Assembly (NCBI RefSeq): GCF_030682845.1
Contig: NZ_JAUXNK010000075.1
Location: forward strand, 119,904-183,903
Reading direction: 5' to 3'
DNA: 64,000 nucleotides
DNA from: Methanolobus sp.
GTDB taxonomy: Archaea > Halobacteriota > Methanosarcinia > Methanosarcinales > Methanosarcinaceae
The position numbers and the translations under genes are program-made. Positions 1 through 9,212 of this stretch are shown one piece after another. Within the stretch, counting starts at the first letter, position 1. Every line of letters starts with the position of its first letter. The notes beneath the pieces were generated by a model. The model saw only the letters and a list, made by a program, of their open reading frames with translations. It ran no database searches and was not told where the DNA came from.

Positions 1-216
1 TCTTTATTATCCAACCTTAATTTTTATTTATTCAACTCTAAATATAATCAAAGTATTGTATACACATACAGCAATTTGTATTTAAGTTTTTCTCACTTTC
101 AATAAAGAAGCCTATCTCATCCTTCGCAGGATACATTTCTTATGTAAATCTATTTATAAATAAAATGACATTCCCTCTTTGTCATGCCACCACATACAGC
201 GAGCCCTCGGATTAAA

Positions 217-996
217 ATGAATATTCGATTCAGCTATCTGCTCTTTGGTGTGATACTTACTTATTTCTCGAGCTATCTGCCTGATCTTTCAGGGGTAGTG
301 GGGATAGAAGGAACAAGAATAAGCTCCTTGGTTGCATTTGGATCGTTGAATGGCATGCTTTTCGGTCCTTTCTGGGGTGCTATTGTTTCAGGTACAGGCA
401 TGTTTCTTCATGAGCTCAACACTCCCGGCTATATCAGCAAGAACGCATTCAGCATGCTCTCTCTCTTCTTCATAATGCTGTGCTCAGTGGTTTCAGGCCT
501 GATAGTTCAAAGGCAGCATCGTATGGCTGCACTTATCTACGGGTTCCTGTTGTTTTTGTGGTACTCTACGGATGTCGGCAGGGAAGCTTACTATTATCCC
601 TGGTTCCATATAATCACATTAATAGCGTTTCTAGTAGTCGGCAAATATGTTGTAGAGTCTATCCACTCAAAAACGTTTATTTTTATCTATTTGTTCTTTG
701 CAGCCCTTTTAGGTGTCCTCTCGGATCATATCGCAGGCTCCATTGCCTATTCCTACATTTATGACCTGCCAGCATCTGCATTTTCTTCCGTAGTGCTGCT
801 CTATCCAATGGAACGCGCCATACTGGCGTTGAGTGCCACTCTCATTGCATTTTTCATTCTGGCTATCTACAGGGACTTAATCCTGTCTTCCGATAACTTC
901 AAAGAAGATGTCGACAGGCTCAAATCACAGGAACTGGAGGAGTATTTGAACCGCGATGTAATGCAGATAATTGAAAATGAAGGGTATGAACGCTGA
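217..996 (+). CDS. Polytopic membrane protein of unknown function
   Basis: The reading frame encodes about 259 residues with roughly six hydrophobic segments spread over the first 230 residues, followed by a charged soluble tail rich in Glu, Asp and Lys. The glycine-rich first third (FGSLNGMLFGPFWGAIVSG) resembles the substrate-binding components of ECF-type vitamin transporters, but I cannot assign it firmly. I chose the ATG at 217 because the protein becomes hydrophobic right after it; an upstream ATG at 184 would add 11 polar residues. The AT-rich bases 1-180 hold no gene that I can see and probably contain its promoter. No partner ECF gene is next to it. The function is unknown. Confidence 0.7.
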   Translation: MNIRFSYLLFGVILTYFSSYLPDLSGVVGIEGTRISSLVAFGSLNGMLFGPFWGAIVSGTGMFLHELNTPGYISKNAFSMLSLFFIMLCSVVSGLIVQRQHRMAALIYGFLLFLWYSTDVGREAYYYPWFHIITLIAFLVVGKYVVESIHSKTFIFIYLFFAALLGVLSDHIAGSIAYSYIYDLPASAFSSVVLLYPMERAILALSATLIAFFILAIYRDLILSSDNFKEDVDRLKSQELEEYLNRDVMQIIENEGYER

Positions 997-1021
997 CAAG
1001 GCTGCTTTTCCGGCCAAGGGT

Positions 1022-1777
1022 CTATTGAAAACTTTCCAGTTTATGCTTCATGCATGAGATGGCCATGGAAAACACATGTCCCCTGTCTGAAAGGACCAGT
1101 ATCTCCTGGCTCCTTGTTGCAATATTGCACATGCATGGTATCGTCACAAGCACAGGTATGTCGTAACGCTTTTGCTGCAGAACATTCCCATCAACTGAGC
1201 AGTGATGCATATTGTCGACTATGGCGCACTTCTTGTTAAGGGACTTGTAGACTCCATTAACAAGCTGTTCAGTACAATCAAAGCAGGCTTTAGTAGGGCT
1301 CTGCACTATCAGGACGATGTCAGAGGCTGCAACAGCATTGATCGACTCATACTCTACCCCGGGCCCCGTATCAAATATGATCACATCTGTCCCGTTCCTG
1401 ATAAGTTCTTTTTTCCCGATGATTATATTTTTCAGTGCATTAGACTGCCATTTCCTGTCTTTGCTCGCAAGTTCTCGTATCTCGTTTATATCCGCCTTGG
1501 AATAGCCAACAAGGAATTTTCCATTTGTCCCAAGTTCTCCGCTTACATCCACTACCACTTCATTGATCCCTCTTTTCCCGGAGAGCAGGTCATTGACCCA
1601 GAAGGGTATGCCGGATGTGTCATGTTTGAAGAATGTACGCAGAGACGGTCCCCTTACATCCATATCCAGCAGGCACACATTCCTTCCATCAAGAGCATAA
1701 GCTGCGGCAAGATTTACTGAGATACTCGTTTTTCCGGTCCCGCCTTTTGCTGAATGTACTGCTATTGTGAATGTCAT
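1022..1777 (-). CDS. ParA/MinD-family P-loop ATPase
   Basis: This 251-residue protein starts with a deviant Walker A motif (KGGTGKT, residues 11-17), followed by the LLDMD switch region and an IIFDTGPG motif, the hallmarks of the SIMIBI ParA/MinD/Soj family. Such ATPases dimerise on ATP and position DNA or proteins, or deliver metal clusters. The ATG at 1777 is preferred over an upstream ORF start because AGGAG lies 13 nt upstream and the Walker motif then sits near the N terminus as in the family. Several cysteines lie in the C-terminal half (CAIVDNMHHC, CMCN), unusual for MinD, so a metal-related role is possible. No ParB gene is next to it. Confidence 0.85.
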   Translation of the reverse strand: MTFTIAVHSAKGGTGKTSISVNLAAAYALDGRNVCLLDMDVRGPSLRTFFKHDTSGIPFWVNDLLSGKRGINEVVVDVSGELGTNGKFLVGYSKADINEIRELASKDRKWQSNALKNIIIGKKELIRNGTDVIIFDTGPGVEYESINAVAASDIVLIVQSPTKACFDCTEQLVNGVYKSLNKKCAIVDNMHHCSVDGNVLQQKRYDIPVLVTIPCMCNIATRSQEILVLSDRGHVFSMAISCMKHKLESFQ

Positions 1778-1888
1778 AGCAACTCGCTGCTCCTGAACAG
1801 TTTGGAGCAATTTAGACTTTTGATAAGAAATACTTTTCCTTTGAATGTACACGATAAATAATAATAAAATGTAAGGAGTTTCCGGGTA

Positions 1889-2239
1889 TCAACACATGTT
1901 GCTGTTGATATGGAAATACACTTTCCTTCCTTCTCTGTATTTCTCAACATGTTCCATTCGTACAAGCTGATTGAGGTAATTGCTTTCAACAGCTCTTTCC
2001 TTGCGGGTGATCTCTGCAATATCTTCAGCCGTCGCGGGTCCGATCTCAAAGAGTGTGGTTGCTGTAGTACGCAAATGATCAGGCAGTGAAAGCAGCATCA
2101 TGACATCCAGTGAACTGTTCACATTCAATTTTTCATTTGAAAAAGGAACTATTTCTCCTTTTGACAGCAACCTGTCCAATTTGGAATTGATCTCTTTAAG
2201 ATTATAAAGTATCTCCTCAAGGATTTCGTTTTCAGGCAT
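1889..2239 (-). CDS. Winged-helix transcriptional regulator (MarR/ArsR-like)
   Basis: This 116-residue protein has an N-terminal amphipathic, coiled-coil-like helix (residues 1-30) and a winged helix from about residue 45 to 112, with the typical pattern of an ATAEDIAEIT helix, an ESNYLNQLVRM recognition helix and a wing ending in KVYFH. It is likely a dimeric DNA-binding regulator. A Shine-Dalgarno-like AAGGGAA lies just before the ATG. It stands 111 nt upstream of the ParA-type gene on the same strand, so the two could be cotranscribed. The target genes are unknown. Confidence 0.75.
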   Translation of the reverse strand: MPENEILEEILYNLKEINSKLDRLLSKGEIVPFSNEKLNVNSSLDVMMLLSLPDHLRTTATTLFEIGPATAEDIAEITRKERAVESNYLNQLVRMEHVEKYREGRKVYFHINSNMC

Positions 2240-2331
2240 TATTTTCCCTTTTGTTTTTATCTGCTATTTAGCATGCTTCCTGATATTTATTCAGGTTTAC
2301 TGGTTAATCAAAATAAATCTTTTCATTTCCC

Positions 2332-3978
2332 TTATCCCAGTTTCCTTGACATGTATACCCCGTCAAGTTCATAGCCCAACTTACGGTAGTATCCTCTCAC
2401 GCCTATGCCACTAAGGATTGCCATTTTGCTATAACCTGCGTCAAGGGATATCTCCTCTGCACATGCAACTAGTTCCCTGCCATACCCTCTGTGCTGCCAG
2501 TCAAACTTTCCGGCGCTATCGCCCACAGCCACCATGGAACCATATACATGCAACTCTCTTCCCAGAGCAGCATTCTCAAGTTCTTCCCGGTGTGGCATGG
2601 AAGGGAAGCGCAGCCTCATGAAGCCTATGAGTATATCCTGAACCGTGTCCTCAAAAGCAATAAAATGCTCCTTTCCTCCGCAACAGTCATAACTTTCGAC
2701 CGTGAGCTCGATATGTTCGTAATCGGGCTCTCTTCCTTTGAGGATATTATGTCCTACTTCGCGGCACCTGATACATCGGCACCTTCCCCCATGCCGCTCA
2801 AGATGGTCCTGTGCAAGCTGTCTCACGTTGCTTTTCCTGACACCGGCAAGTATCTGGGGAGCAGGAATATCTCTTTGTATGCGTTGCAGGCGGACCCATT
2901 TCGGTACAAGTGACTTGATCTGCGCCAGAAGCCCCACAGCGTCTTCGTCTGTTATCGCGCTATAATCTCCGCCCTCCCACATTTTATGCAGTTCTGTGCC
3001 TTCTGTGACAAGCGTGGGGTATATCTTAAGATAGTCAGGCATGAATCTCGGGTCAGTGAACAGTCTTTTGAAATTCCTTATCTCGCTTTCCTCATTCATG
3101 CCTGGAAGCCCGGGCATCATGTGGAATCCTACCTTAAGGGCACTGTCCCTCAGCACTCTGTTAGCTTCAGTGCTGTCTGCAACAGTATGCCCTCTGCGCA
3201 TTCTTGAGAGCACGAAGTCATAAGTACTCTGAACGCCGATCTCGACTTTGGTAGCTCCAAGTTCCAGCATCCTGTCAATATGTTCAGGCTTTGTCCAGTC
3301 CGGCCTGGTCTCAAAGGTAATACCTGTATTTCTCACCTCTGCGGTCTCATTGGCCTTGTGTACCTCTTCCAGGGTGACATAGGGGCAAGCCTCTCCTATA
3401 GTATTGGCATCATTGCGCCACTCAGTACCATAAAAGTCGTTCATTGCCTCAATACAGCGTTTTGCATACCATTCCTGGTAGTCTACAGACCTTGCGGAAA
3501 AAGTGCCGCCCATGACAATGAGTTCGGCTTTCTTTATCTCATGCCCTATCTCCTTTAGCTGCCTAAGCCTGGAAGTAACTATCCTGTAAGGGTCGTAGTC
3601 GTGCTGTATCGCACGCATGGTGGAAGGCTCCCTGCCCATGTAACTTTGGGGGGAATTGAATTGCGAATCCGGTCCTCCCGGGCAGGGAACGCATATTCCG
3701 TGAGGACAGGGCGCAGGGGACGTCATAGCTGCTATGACCGCGACCCCTGATATGGTACGCACCGGTTTTCGTTGCAGGATATCCCTTACCTTTTCCTGTT
3801 CTTCTTCGTTGCCTGTCATGATAATGTCTGCATTCTTCGGGAGGCTGGCAAGCCTGCAGCTCTTTGCTGTTCTCTTCTTCTCCACGTTCAGTTGGCGCAG
3901 ATCGGTGATCTTCCCGGCGATAACCAACTCAAGTATCTCTCTGCATGCTTTATTATAATCAGTGTCTTGCGCAGTCAT
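2332..3978 (-). CDS. elp3: Elp3-type tRNA uridine-34 carboxymethyl-forming enzyme
   Basis: The 548-residue product has the two-domain Elp3 layout. A radical SAM domain follows an N-terminal tRNA-binding region; Cys91, Cys96 and Cys99 (C-x4-C-x2-C) are visible. The C-terminal GNAT acetyltransferase domain (about 460-548) has a QHRGYG acetyl-CoA loop and ends in GYYRKLGYELDGVYMSR. Cysteines between the domains (CRCIRC, DCCGG) probably bind zinc. Archaeal Elp3 alone makes cm5U at wobble uridine 34 from acetyl-CoA and SAM. It sits 32 nt downstream of the RFC-like gene and is probably the last gene of a secF-secD-rfc-elp3 transcript. Confidence 0.95.
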   Translation of the reverse strand: MTAQDTDYNKACREILELVIAGKITDLRQLNVEKKRTAKSCRLASLPKNADIIMTGNEEEQEKVRDILQRKPVRTISGVAVIAAMTSPAPCPHGICVPCPGGPDSQFNSPQSYMGREPSTMRAIQHDYDPYRIVTSRLRQLKEIGHEIKKAELIVMGGTFSARSVDYQEWYAKRCIEAMNDFYGTEWRNDANTIGEACPYVTLEEVHKANETAEVRNTGITFETRPDWTKPEHIDRMLELGATKVEIGVQSTYDFVLSRMRRGHTVADSTEANRVLRDSALKVGFHMMPGLPGMNEESEIRNFKRLFTDPRFMPDYLKIYPTLVTEGTELHKMWEGGDYSAITDEDAVGLLAQIKSLVPKWVRLQRIQRDIPAPQILAGVRKSNVRQLAQDHLERHGGRCRCIRCREVGHNILKGREPDYEHIELTVESYDCCGGKEHFIAFEDTVQDILIGFMRLRFPSMPHREELENAALGRELHVYGSMVAVGDSAGKFDWQHRGYGRELVACAEEISLDAGYSKMAILSGIGVRGYYRKLGYELDGVYMSRKLG

Positions 3979-4010
3979 TTATTGTAAGCCCTATCCTCTG
4001 CAGCCCTGCA

Positions 4011-5039
4011 TTACTGGCAAAAACCTGCTACGAGGGCTTCCAGTTGTATTCGCTCACTGGATGCGTCTGTCATACAGAGGTCGGCATCAGATATCTTTAT
4101 TATCCAGCCCGCAATGGTCGCATCGCTCTCGTTGGAAGATGCTGCCATCGCATGTAACTGCAAGAGGATTTCCTGGCCCGACATGCCATCCTCCAGGATC
4201 AGATCGTCTATAGCCTTGCGGGCTTCGATGATATCCTTTGCCACAGCTGCATGGAAAAGATGAGTGATGTTCTCTGACCTTTCCTTCAAAGTGCAGTCAT
4301 ATATTTCCTGTGCCCCGATACCGGAGCCCTGGGATTGCAGGGATGCCACCTGCATGGTATGAAGTGCTATGGCAACGTTCCCATTTGCGTGATAGCCAAG
4401 TGCATCAATCCCGTCATCTGATATTGGCACACCTTCGTTGTCTGCAACCTGTCTGATAAAAGCTGCAAGCTTGTCTACCGACACATGCCTGAAGAACAGC
4501 TGAAGGCCCCTTGATCTCAGAGGTGCTATAAGTTTTGAAGGCTGTGTCGTGGAAAGCACGAATCTGCATGTAGCTGTGTATTTTTCCATTATCCTTCTCA
4601 GGGCGTGTTGGGAATCTGAGTTGAAAGCTTCTGCATTATCAATGAATATTATCTTAAAGTCTGCATCGATAGGTCCCATACTGGCATACTCATTGATGAT
4701 TTCCTTAAAAATAGCAATAACGCTCTTTGTTATCTTAGAAGGGTCGTCAGTGCCTATGATGCGCAAAAACCTTTTATCTCGCACAAGGTAGCGCTTGCCC
4801 TGTTCAAAAAAATCAGAGGCGTTGAAATAAGTGAAGTTGCGCTCATAGTCTTCACCATATATTTCGTGTGCCAGTGCAAAGGCGGCCGAGGATTTGCCTG
4901 TGTTCTCAGGTCCGTGGAAAACCATGTGAGGAAGATTCCTGGAACGGACCAGCCTGCGGATCATATCTATGGATTCCTCGTTACCCAATACTTCATCCAG
5001 ATTCGAAGGCCTGTATTTTACCGTCCAGAGATCTTTCAT
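4011..5039 (-). CDS. Divergent replication factor C small subunit (second RfcS type)
   Basis: This 342-residue AAA+ protein belongs to the clamp-loader small-subunit family (WTVKYRPSNLDEVLGNE opening, lid and C-terminal collar helices). Counting from the upstream GTG, its Walker A is GPENTGKS (residues 46-53); the Walker B box reads DNAE (137-140) instead of DEAD, and the usual SRC arginine-finger motif reads SRG (179-181). It may therefore bind ATP but be poor at hydrolysis or trans-activation. Methanosarcina RFC is known to contain a second, divergent small subunit, and I infer this is that protein. The ATG at 5039 is chosen because GAGG lies 4 nt upstream. It follows secD by 31 nt. Confidence 0.85.
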   Translation of the reverse strand: MKDLWTVKYRPSNLDEVLGNEESIDMIRRLVRSRNLPHMVFHGPENTGKSSAAFALAHEIYGEDYERNFTYFNASDFFEQGKRYLVRDKRFLRIIGTDDPSKITKSVIAIFKEIINEYASMGPIDADFKIIFIDNAEAFNSDSQHALRRIMEKYTATCRFVLSTTQPSKLIAPLRSRGLQLFFRHVSVDKLAAFIRQVADNEGVPISDDGIDALGYHANGNVAIALHTMQVASLQSQGSGIGAQEIYDCTLKERSENITHLFHAAVAKDIIEARKAIDDLILEDGMSGQEILLQLHAMAASSNESDATIAGWIIKISDADLCMTDASSERIQLEALVAGFCQ

Positions 5040-5070
5040 TTTCCTCACCCGATTGTCTGTTTATTTTTGT

Positions 5071-6780
5071 TCACTCTGACTTACTGGCGGCTTTCTCAGC
5101 ACTTGCCTCAAGCACGCTGTGGATGATCTTTGCATATACCGGCCTGGCTATCAGTATGCCTATAAGGACGCCTACGATAGTTGTTATTGCGAATCCCTTG
5201 AGGGCACCGAATCCCATTACTACCAGCGGGGACATTGCTATCACAGTTGTCGCAGCGGCAGCGAATATGATGGCGAATGCTTTTGTTATCCTGGCCAGAT
5301 ATACTTTTCTCGGAGGGAGCTTGCCTTCGTAAAGCACTTCATCTGTGATGATGACAAGGTGGTCTATACCAGTACCCATGACAGCTATGATACCCGCAAT
5401 GCTTGGAAGGTCGAGCTGCCATCCGATGGCGCCGGCAAAACCAAGGATCATTATCACTTCACTGACAACTATTCCTATCATTGGCAGTAGTATCTCCGGC
5501 TTCCTGTACCTTCTGTAAACGACTGCTGCAACTGCAAGCAGGGTCATCAGCCCGGCAAAGATGGCCTGGCTCCTGAACTGCTCACCCAGGGAGGCGTCCA
5601 CCTGCCCTGAGCCTATTATCTCCACCTTAACGGGAAGCGCCCCGGCGCGCAGGTGTATCTGCAGTTGCTCAGCTTTTGCCCTGCTCTCCTCATCTCCTCC
5701 GGTGGATGCCTGCCAGGAGTATATCGGATACTGGGATAGTGTTGCTGCCGCAGAAGAGCTTAGAGGTGCACTGTATACCTCGTTCTCATCGAGGTACATT
5801 ATCAGGTTATGTGACATGGGGTCAGTTGTTGCCCCCGTTTCAATGGCTGCTCTCTGCAGTGCAAGTGCTCCGGCATCGGTCAGGGTGAATGGGGTGTACC
5901 ATTGCCCGTCCCTGTCATTATACCCTGCTATTCCGACACTCTGGATCTCATCACCATAGAGCACATGCCTGCTGGCATTGCCCTGTGTCGCTATTCTTAT
6001 TTCGAATTTTCCTGGTTTTGATGCGATATCCTGAGCAGTGGCAAGGTCCATTCCCGCAAAATCAATAAGGATGTAATCATCACCTACCACTCTCACGGGT
6101 ATGTCCTTGAGTCCGAGGGTGTTCAGTTTCTCACTCAGTATGTCCTTTGTCAGGTCTCTTGTTTCTTCCCTTACACCTTCACGGTAGATGGGCGTACCAT
6201 CACTGCCGCGGACTATGTACCCGCCAACATTGGACATGATCCTTTCCAGGTCTTCCTGGGATACAGGAGTCCTTATCTCATATTCAATGCTGCCTGAATC
6301 GGTCCTTTCGGGAATGACTTCTGCTTTGAGGGTATCGCTGAGGTAAGATGTGATAAGTGTTGATTTGGATGTGTAGAATACAACTTCTGTTACGTTATTC
6401 TCCCTGGTAACAGTTGACTGCCCCAATCCTAGCTGGTCCATCCTGGCAGTGGTAAGCTGTTCGGTAGTTGTAAAGGTGACAACAAGCTGTTCGTTATCCG
6501 TGTTAACATTCACGATATTGATACTATCGCCAATCTCATTCCTGAGTACTGCGCCAGACAGTGCTTCGGCATCAGCGTCAAGCTGCGCCGTGGCTCCCTG
6601 AAGCTTGACCTGCAGCCACGAACCTCCTTCAAGGTCAAGTCCGTAATTGAGCCCGGTAGTGAAACCTTCCTCAGAAGAGTATCCTGGCTGGATGAAGATG
6701 ATCGAGGCAAATATGGCAATTATGAAAACTATTACCCTGAAGTCCCTGAAGAGACTTTGCTGTTCTTCATCCTCTCTCAT
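5071..6780 (-). CDS. secD: SecD protein-export membrane subunit
   Basis: The 569-residue protein has an N-terminal transmembrane helix, a large extracytoplasmic P1-type domain (about 35-390) and a C-terminal block of five transmembrane helices containing GIVVSEVIMILGFAGAIGW and the conserved ITDEVLYE region, as in SecD of the RND superfamily. With SecF it supports Sec-dependent secretion at the cytoplasmic membrane. GGAGGAG lies upstream of the ATG, inside the end of secF, with a 4-nt overlap of the two genes, so translational coupling is likely. Archaea lack SecA, so the drive for this SecDF is not established. Confidence 0.95.
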   Translation of the reverse strand: MREDEEQQSLFRDFRVIVFIIAIFASIIFIQPGYSSEEGFTTGLNYGLDLEGGSWLQVKLQGATAQLDADAEALSGAVLRNEIGDSINIVNVNTDNEQLVVTFTTTEQLTTARMDQLGLGQSTVTRENNVTEVVFYTSKSTLITSYLSDTLKAEVIPERTDSGSIEYEIRTPVSQEDLERIMSNVGGYIVRGSDGTPIYREGVREETRDLTKDILSEKLNTLGLKDIPVRVVGDDYILIDFAGMDLATAQDIASKPGKFEIRIATQGNASRHVLYGDEIQSVGIAGYNDRDGQWYTPFTLTDAGALALQRAAIETGATTDPMSHNLIMYLDENEVYSAPLSSSAAATLSQYPIYSWQASTGGDEESRAKAEQLQIHLRAGALPVKVEIIGSGQVDASLGEQFRSQAIFAGLMTLLAVAAVVYRRYRKPEILLPMIGIVVSEVIMILGFAGAIGWQLDLPSIAGIIAVMGTGIDHLVIITDEVLYEGKLPPRKVYLARITKAFAIIFAAAATTVIAMSPLVVMGFGALKGFAITTIVGVLIGILIARPVYAKIIHSVLEASAEKAASKSE

Positions 6781-7679
6781 GCTTTTCTCCTCCTCTGGCC
6801 TGAACCGGTTACATACCGTCTGAGGATCGATGTGTTAAGCAGCCATGTGTTAGTCATGTCAGCTACCAGTCCGAATATCAGCACTATAGAGATATCTGAC
6901 AACAGTGTTATCTGTGAAAAGGACGGGATGACAACATATGAATATGTTGAGACCACGTACATCACAATAAGTGCTGAAAGTGTTGTTGTTGTCATTGTTA
7001 TGCCTGTCTGCATTGCATTAGATATGTTCTCTTGGACCGTGCCACGCCTTTTAAGCACCCTTGTAGTGAGCAGGATGTTACTGTCCACTGAATAACCTAT
7101 AAGCATCAGCAGGGCGGCAACCGTGCCGAGTGAAAGCTCGATACCTGCCACATTCATGAATGCGGCAGCTATCAGGATGTCTGACATGGCTGTGAACACT
7201 ATGGTGCCGGATGGCACGAAGGTCTTGAATATCAGGAATATGACTGCAGCCATTCCTATGAATGAAAGGAGCACGGCTATAACTGCTTGTTTCTGAAGGC
7301 TTGCTCCATATACAGGTCCTATCTGTTTTATCTCCACGCCCGTGTATGCAGATGTCACTTCCCTTGCTAACTGGCTCTGTTCTTCGTTGCTCATAGGCCC
7401 GAATTGCATCACAACGCGTGAACCCGTTTCGCGGGCATCGATGATGGGATAGCTGGAAAATTGATCCTCAAGCGACTCCGCACTCTGGGTGGTCGCTACT
7501 GAGACCAATGTTCCGCCCTTGAATTCCATTCCAAGTTGCACAGGTGAGCCCGTGCTTGCAAAAGTAATTCCCAGTATAATAACGGATACGAGGAAAAGGG
7601 CAAGGGGTATTGCTGCAAGCTGACGGTTACTGTGGCTTTTAACAAATGAATCTAAACGTTCGGTTAAACCGAGTTCCAT
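6777..7679 (-). CDS. secF: SecF protein-export membrane subunit
   Basis: The 300-residue product has an N-terminal transmembrane helix, the MEFKGGTLV motif (usual SecF signature near the start of the extracytoplasmic domain) and five more transmembrane helices, including LMLIGYSVDSNILLTTRVLKRR, which is a SecF hallmark. It forms the SecDF complex with the product of the overlapping downstream gene. GGAG precedes the ATG. It is the first gene of the minus-strand secF-secD-rfc-elp3 set and is divergent from the dCMP deaminase gene, with about 100 nt of promoter sequence between them. Confidence 0.95.
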   Translation of the reverse strand: MELGLTERLDSFVKSHSNRQLAAIPLALFLVSVIILGITFASTGSPVQLGMEFKGGTLVSVATTQSAESLEDQFSSYPIIDARETGSRVVMQFGPMSNEEQSQLAREVTSAYTGVEIKQIGPVYGASLQKQAVIAVLLSFIGMAAVIFLIFKTFVPSGTIVFTAMSDILIAAAFMNVAGIELSLGTVAALLMLIGYSVDSNILLTTRVLKRRGTVQENISNAMQTGITMTTTTLSALIVMYVVSTYSYVVIPSFSQITLLSDISIVLIFGLVADMTNTWLLNTSILRRYVTGSGQRRRKA

Positions 7680-7749
7680 GTTTTATACTCCAAAAAACTT
7701 TTTTAGCTCTCTTGGTGCCAACAAAGTAGTTGCTATTCATACACTACAA

Positions 7750-7760
7750 CTTATATATAC
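7750..7760 (+). promoter_or_regulatory. TATA box of the dCMP deaminase gene (leaderless start)
   Basis: The sequence cttatatatac lies about 25-33 nt before the ATG at 7784. Archaeal transcription starts about 25 nt downstream of the TATA box, so the mRNA is expected to begin at or within a few bases of the ATG, and no Shine-Dalgarno is visible. A leaderless mRNA is inferred. Confidence 0.55.
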
Positions 7761-7783
7761 TACTTGCCATTTCTTCTAAACGA

Positions 7784-8233
7784 ATGACAGACAGACCAAG
7801 CGTTGATGAGTATTTTCTTGAGATTGCCACTGTGGTTGCCAAGCGTTCCACCTGCCTTAGGAACAGGGTTGGCGCTGTTATTGCCAGAGATAAGAGAATA
7901 TTGTCTACAGGTTACAATGGTGCCCCGCGTAATATGCAACATTGTCTTGATATCGGCTGCATAAGAGAACAGAACAATATCGCATCGGGCACCCGTCATG
8001 AGAAGTGCAGGGCCGTTCATGCAGAGCAGAATGCCATACTTCAGGCGGCACTCCATGGTGTGAGTACTGATTCGGCGACAATTTACTGCACACACCAGCC
8101 CTGCATCCTGTGTGCCAAGATGATCATAAACGCGAATATCAAAAGAGTGGTATATATCCAGCCCTATCCTGACACTGATGCACTAAGTTTCTTTGCAGAT
8201 GCAGGTGTAGAGGTTGTCAGCATGCCCTTTTAG
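7784..8233 (+). CDS. dCMP deaminase family protein
   Basis: This 149-residue zinc-dependent deaminase carries the HAE motif (79-81, zinc ligand and catalytic Glu) and the second zinc motif PC-x2-C (Cys107, Cys110), plus the GYNGAPRN substrate loop and an internal Cys/His site (residues 54-75) typical of dCMP/ComE-type deaminases. It converts dCMP to dUMP for dTMP synthesis. The ATG at 7784 is preferred over an upstream start at 7730 because the family begins at about RPSVDEYF and a TATA box sits where the extension would be coded. Its stop overlaps the stop of cofE. Confidence 0.9.
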   Translation: MTDRPSVDEYFLEIATVVAKRSTCLRNRVGAVIARDKRILSTGYNGAPRNMQHCLDIGCIREQNNIASGTRHEKCRAVHAEQNAILQAALHGVSTDSATIYCTHQPCILCAKMIINANIKRVVYIQPYPDTDALSFFADAGVEVVSMPF

Positions 8234-8239
8234 GCATGC
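8220..8239. terminator. Hairpin over the overlapping convergent stop codons
   Basis: GCATGCC (8220-8226) and GGCATGC (8233-8239) form a perfect 7-bp stem with a 6-nt loop. The stop codons of the dCMP deaminase gene (8231-8233) and of cofE (8230-8232, read on the other strand) fall in the loop and at the stem edge. Because it is palindromic it could act on both transcripts. A role in termination is inferred. Confidence 0.45.
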
Positions 8240-8985
8240 CTGAGACTGAAAAGTCCTTTTCTGATAATATCCTGACTGTTGTCCCGATACATCTCTTTCA
8301 CAGATGATTTGTCATCGGAGCGCAGTTCCAGACCTCTTAAGATGACCACCGGGTACCCTCCATCCCCTTCTCCCATGAGCAGGTTCGCTGCACCTGCTAT
8401 CTCATCGGCGACTGACTCCTCTGTTATCTGAAGTATGTTCCCAAAAAGGTCCTTTTCCCCTTTCCAGTTCTTGATTGGATGGATATGATAGAGGCCAACC
8501 GCAACCCCGGTTTGTCCGATCTTGAATGCCCGACCGTTGGTATCGGTTATGATTACGCTGATCTTCCTGCCTGTGATATCCTCGATCCTTTTTCCCATAT
8601 CCGCAGCACTTGCATCGGGATCCGTCGGGAGATCCACAAGGAATCCCTTGTCTACATTAGATGTGTCGATGCCTGCCTTTATGCACACATGCCCGTTATT
8701 TGTCTCCACCAGGAATATGGGTGACTCGATCAATATGTCACGGCTCCTGTCAAGCACGGCCTGTATAAAGCGGGGGTCCGCCTGATGTTCCTGTGCTATC
8801 CTGCAAGCCTCATCGCCTGCTACTATGTCATCTAGCCTGAACACCCTGCCTTCGGCTTTTGCTACTATTGTTGAAGCAATAATAATGATGTCTTTATCCC
8901 TGATCTCTGCATTCTGGCAGATAATAGATGCTATGTCATCTCCCGCTTTGATCAGCGGCACGTTCTCAACAGTAAATGCTTCCAT
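8230..8985 (-). CDS. cofE: Coenzyme F420-0:L-glutamate ligase
   Basis: CofE adds L-glutamate residues to F420-0 with GTP to give the gamma-linked polyglutamate tail of coenzyme F420, the hydride carrier of methanogenesis. The 251-residue protein shows the family pattern: [15 protein letters not shown] near residue 35, an [23 protein letters not shown] core and GEGDGGYP near residue 215. The length matches the family when translation starts at the ATG at 8985, with GAGG about 15 nt upstream; an earlier start would add 34 atypical residues. It runs convergent with the dCMP deaminase gene and shares a 4-base stop overlap with it. Confidence 0.93.
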   Translation of the reverse strand: MEAFTVENVPLIKAGDDIASIICQNAEIRDKDIIIIASTIVAKAEGRVFRLDDIVAGDEACRIAQEHQADPRFIQAVLDRSRDILIESPIFLVETNNGHVCIKAGIDTSNVDKGFLVDLPTDPDASAADMGKRIEDITGRKISVIITDTNGRAFKIGQTGVAVGLYHIHPIKNWKGEKDLFGNILQITEESVADEIAGAANLLMGEGDGGYPVVILRGLELRSDDKSSVKEMYRDNSQDIIRKGLFSLRHA

Positions 8986-8987
8986 CT

Positions 8988-9176
8988 TCACAGGATATTC
9001 CTCAGGGGAGTAACAGGAGTAGGCATAAATAATAGTATCGTATAACAGGAAATCGCGGCGATGATGATAGTTACCCCCACTGAGCAAAGGATGATGATTA
9101 CTCTAACTGATGCCGCGCTAAGACCGTATTTTTGAAGAAGGTGAAAACAGAAAGATGTCCACTTCCTTGTGGACAT
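8988..9176 (-). CDS. Possible small membrane protein upstream of cofE
   Basis: The frame codes for up to 62 residues. After a basic N-terminal part it has one long hydrophobic stretch (VIIILCSVGVTIIIAAISC...ILLF) and ends 2 nt before the cofE ATG, a spacing typical of coupled genes. Against it: no homologue is recognised, the first ATG lies inside the apparent hsp20 terminator hairpin, and no clear ribosome site is seen. It could equally be untranslated leader of cofE. Confidence 0.3.
   Translation of the reverse strand: MSTRKWTSFCFHLLQKYGLSAASVRVIIILCSVGVTIIIAAISCYTILLFMPTPVTPLRNIL
9155..9176 (-). terminator. Terminator hairpin after hsp20
   Basis: ATGTCCAC and GTGGACAT form a perfect 8-bp stem with a 6-nt loop, about 37 nt beyond the hsp20 stop. 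On the minus strand the stem is followed by a T-rich run (CTTTCTGTTTTC). This is a plausible terminator for the hsp20 transcript. Confidence 0.5.
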
Positions 9177-9212
9177 TCAGGGAACACTGCAAAATATATT
9201 GTGCTAGAGTAC

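Noticed and set aside
1202..1720. 172-residue ORF on the plus strand
   Set aside because: It is antisense to the ParA-type ATPase, whose Walker motifs are intact.
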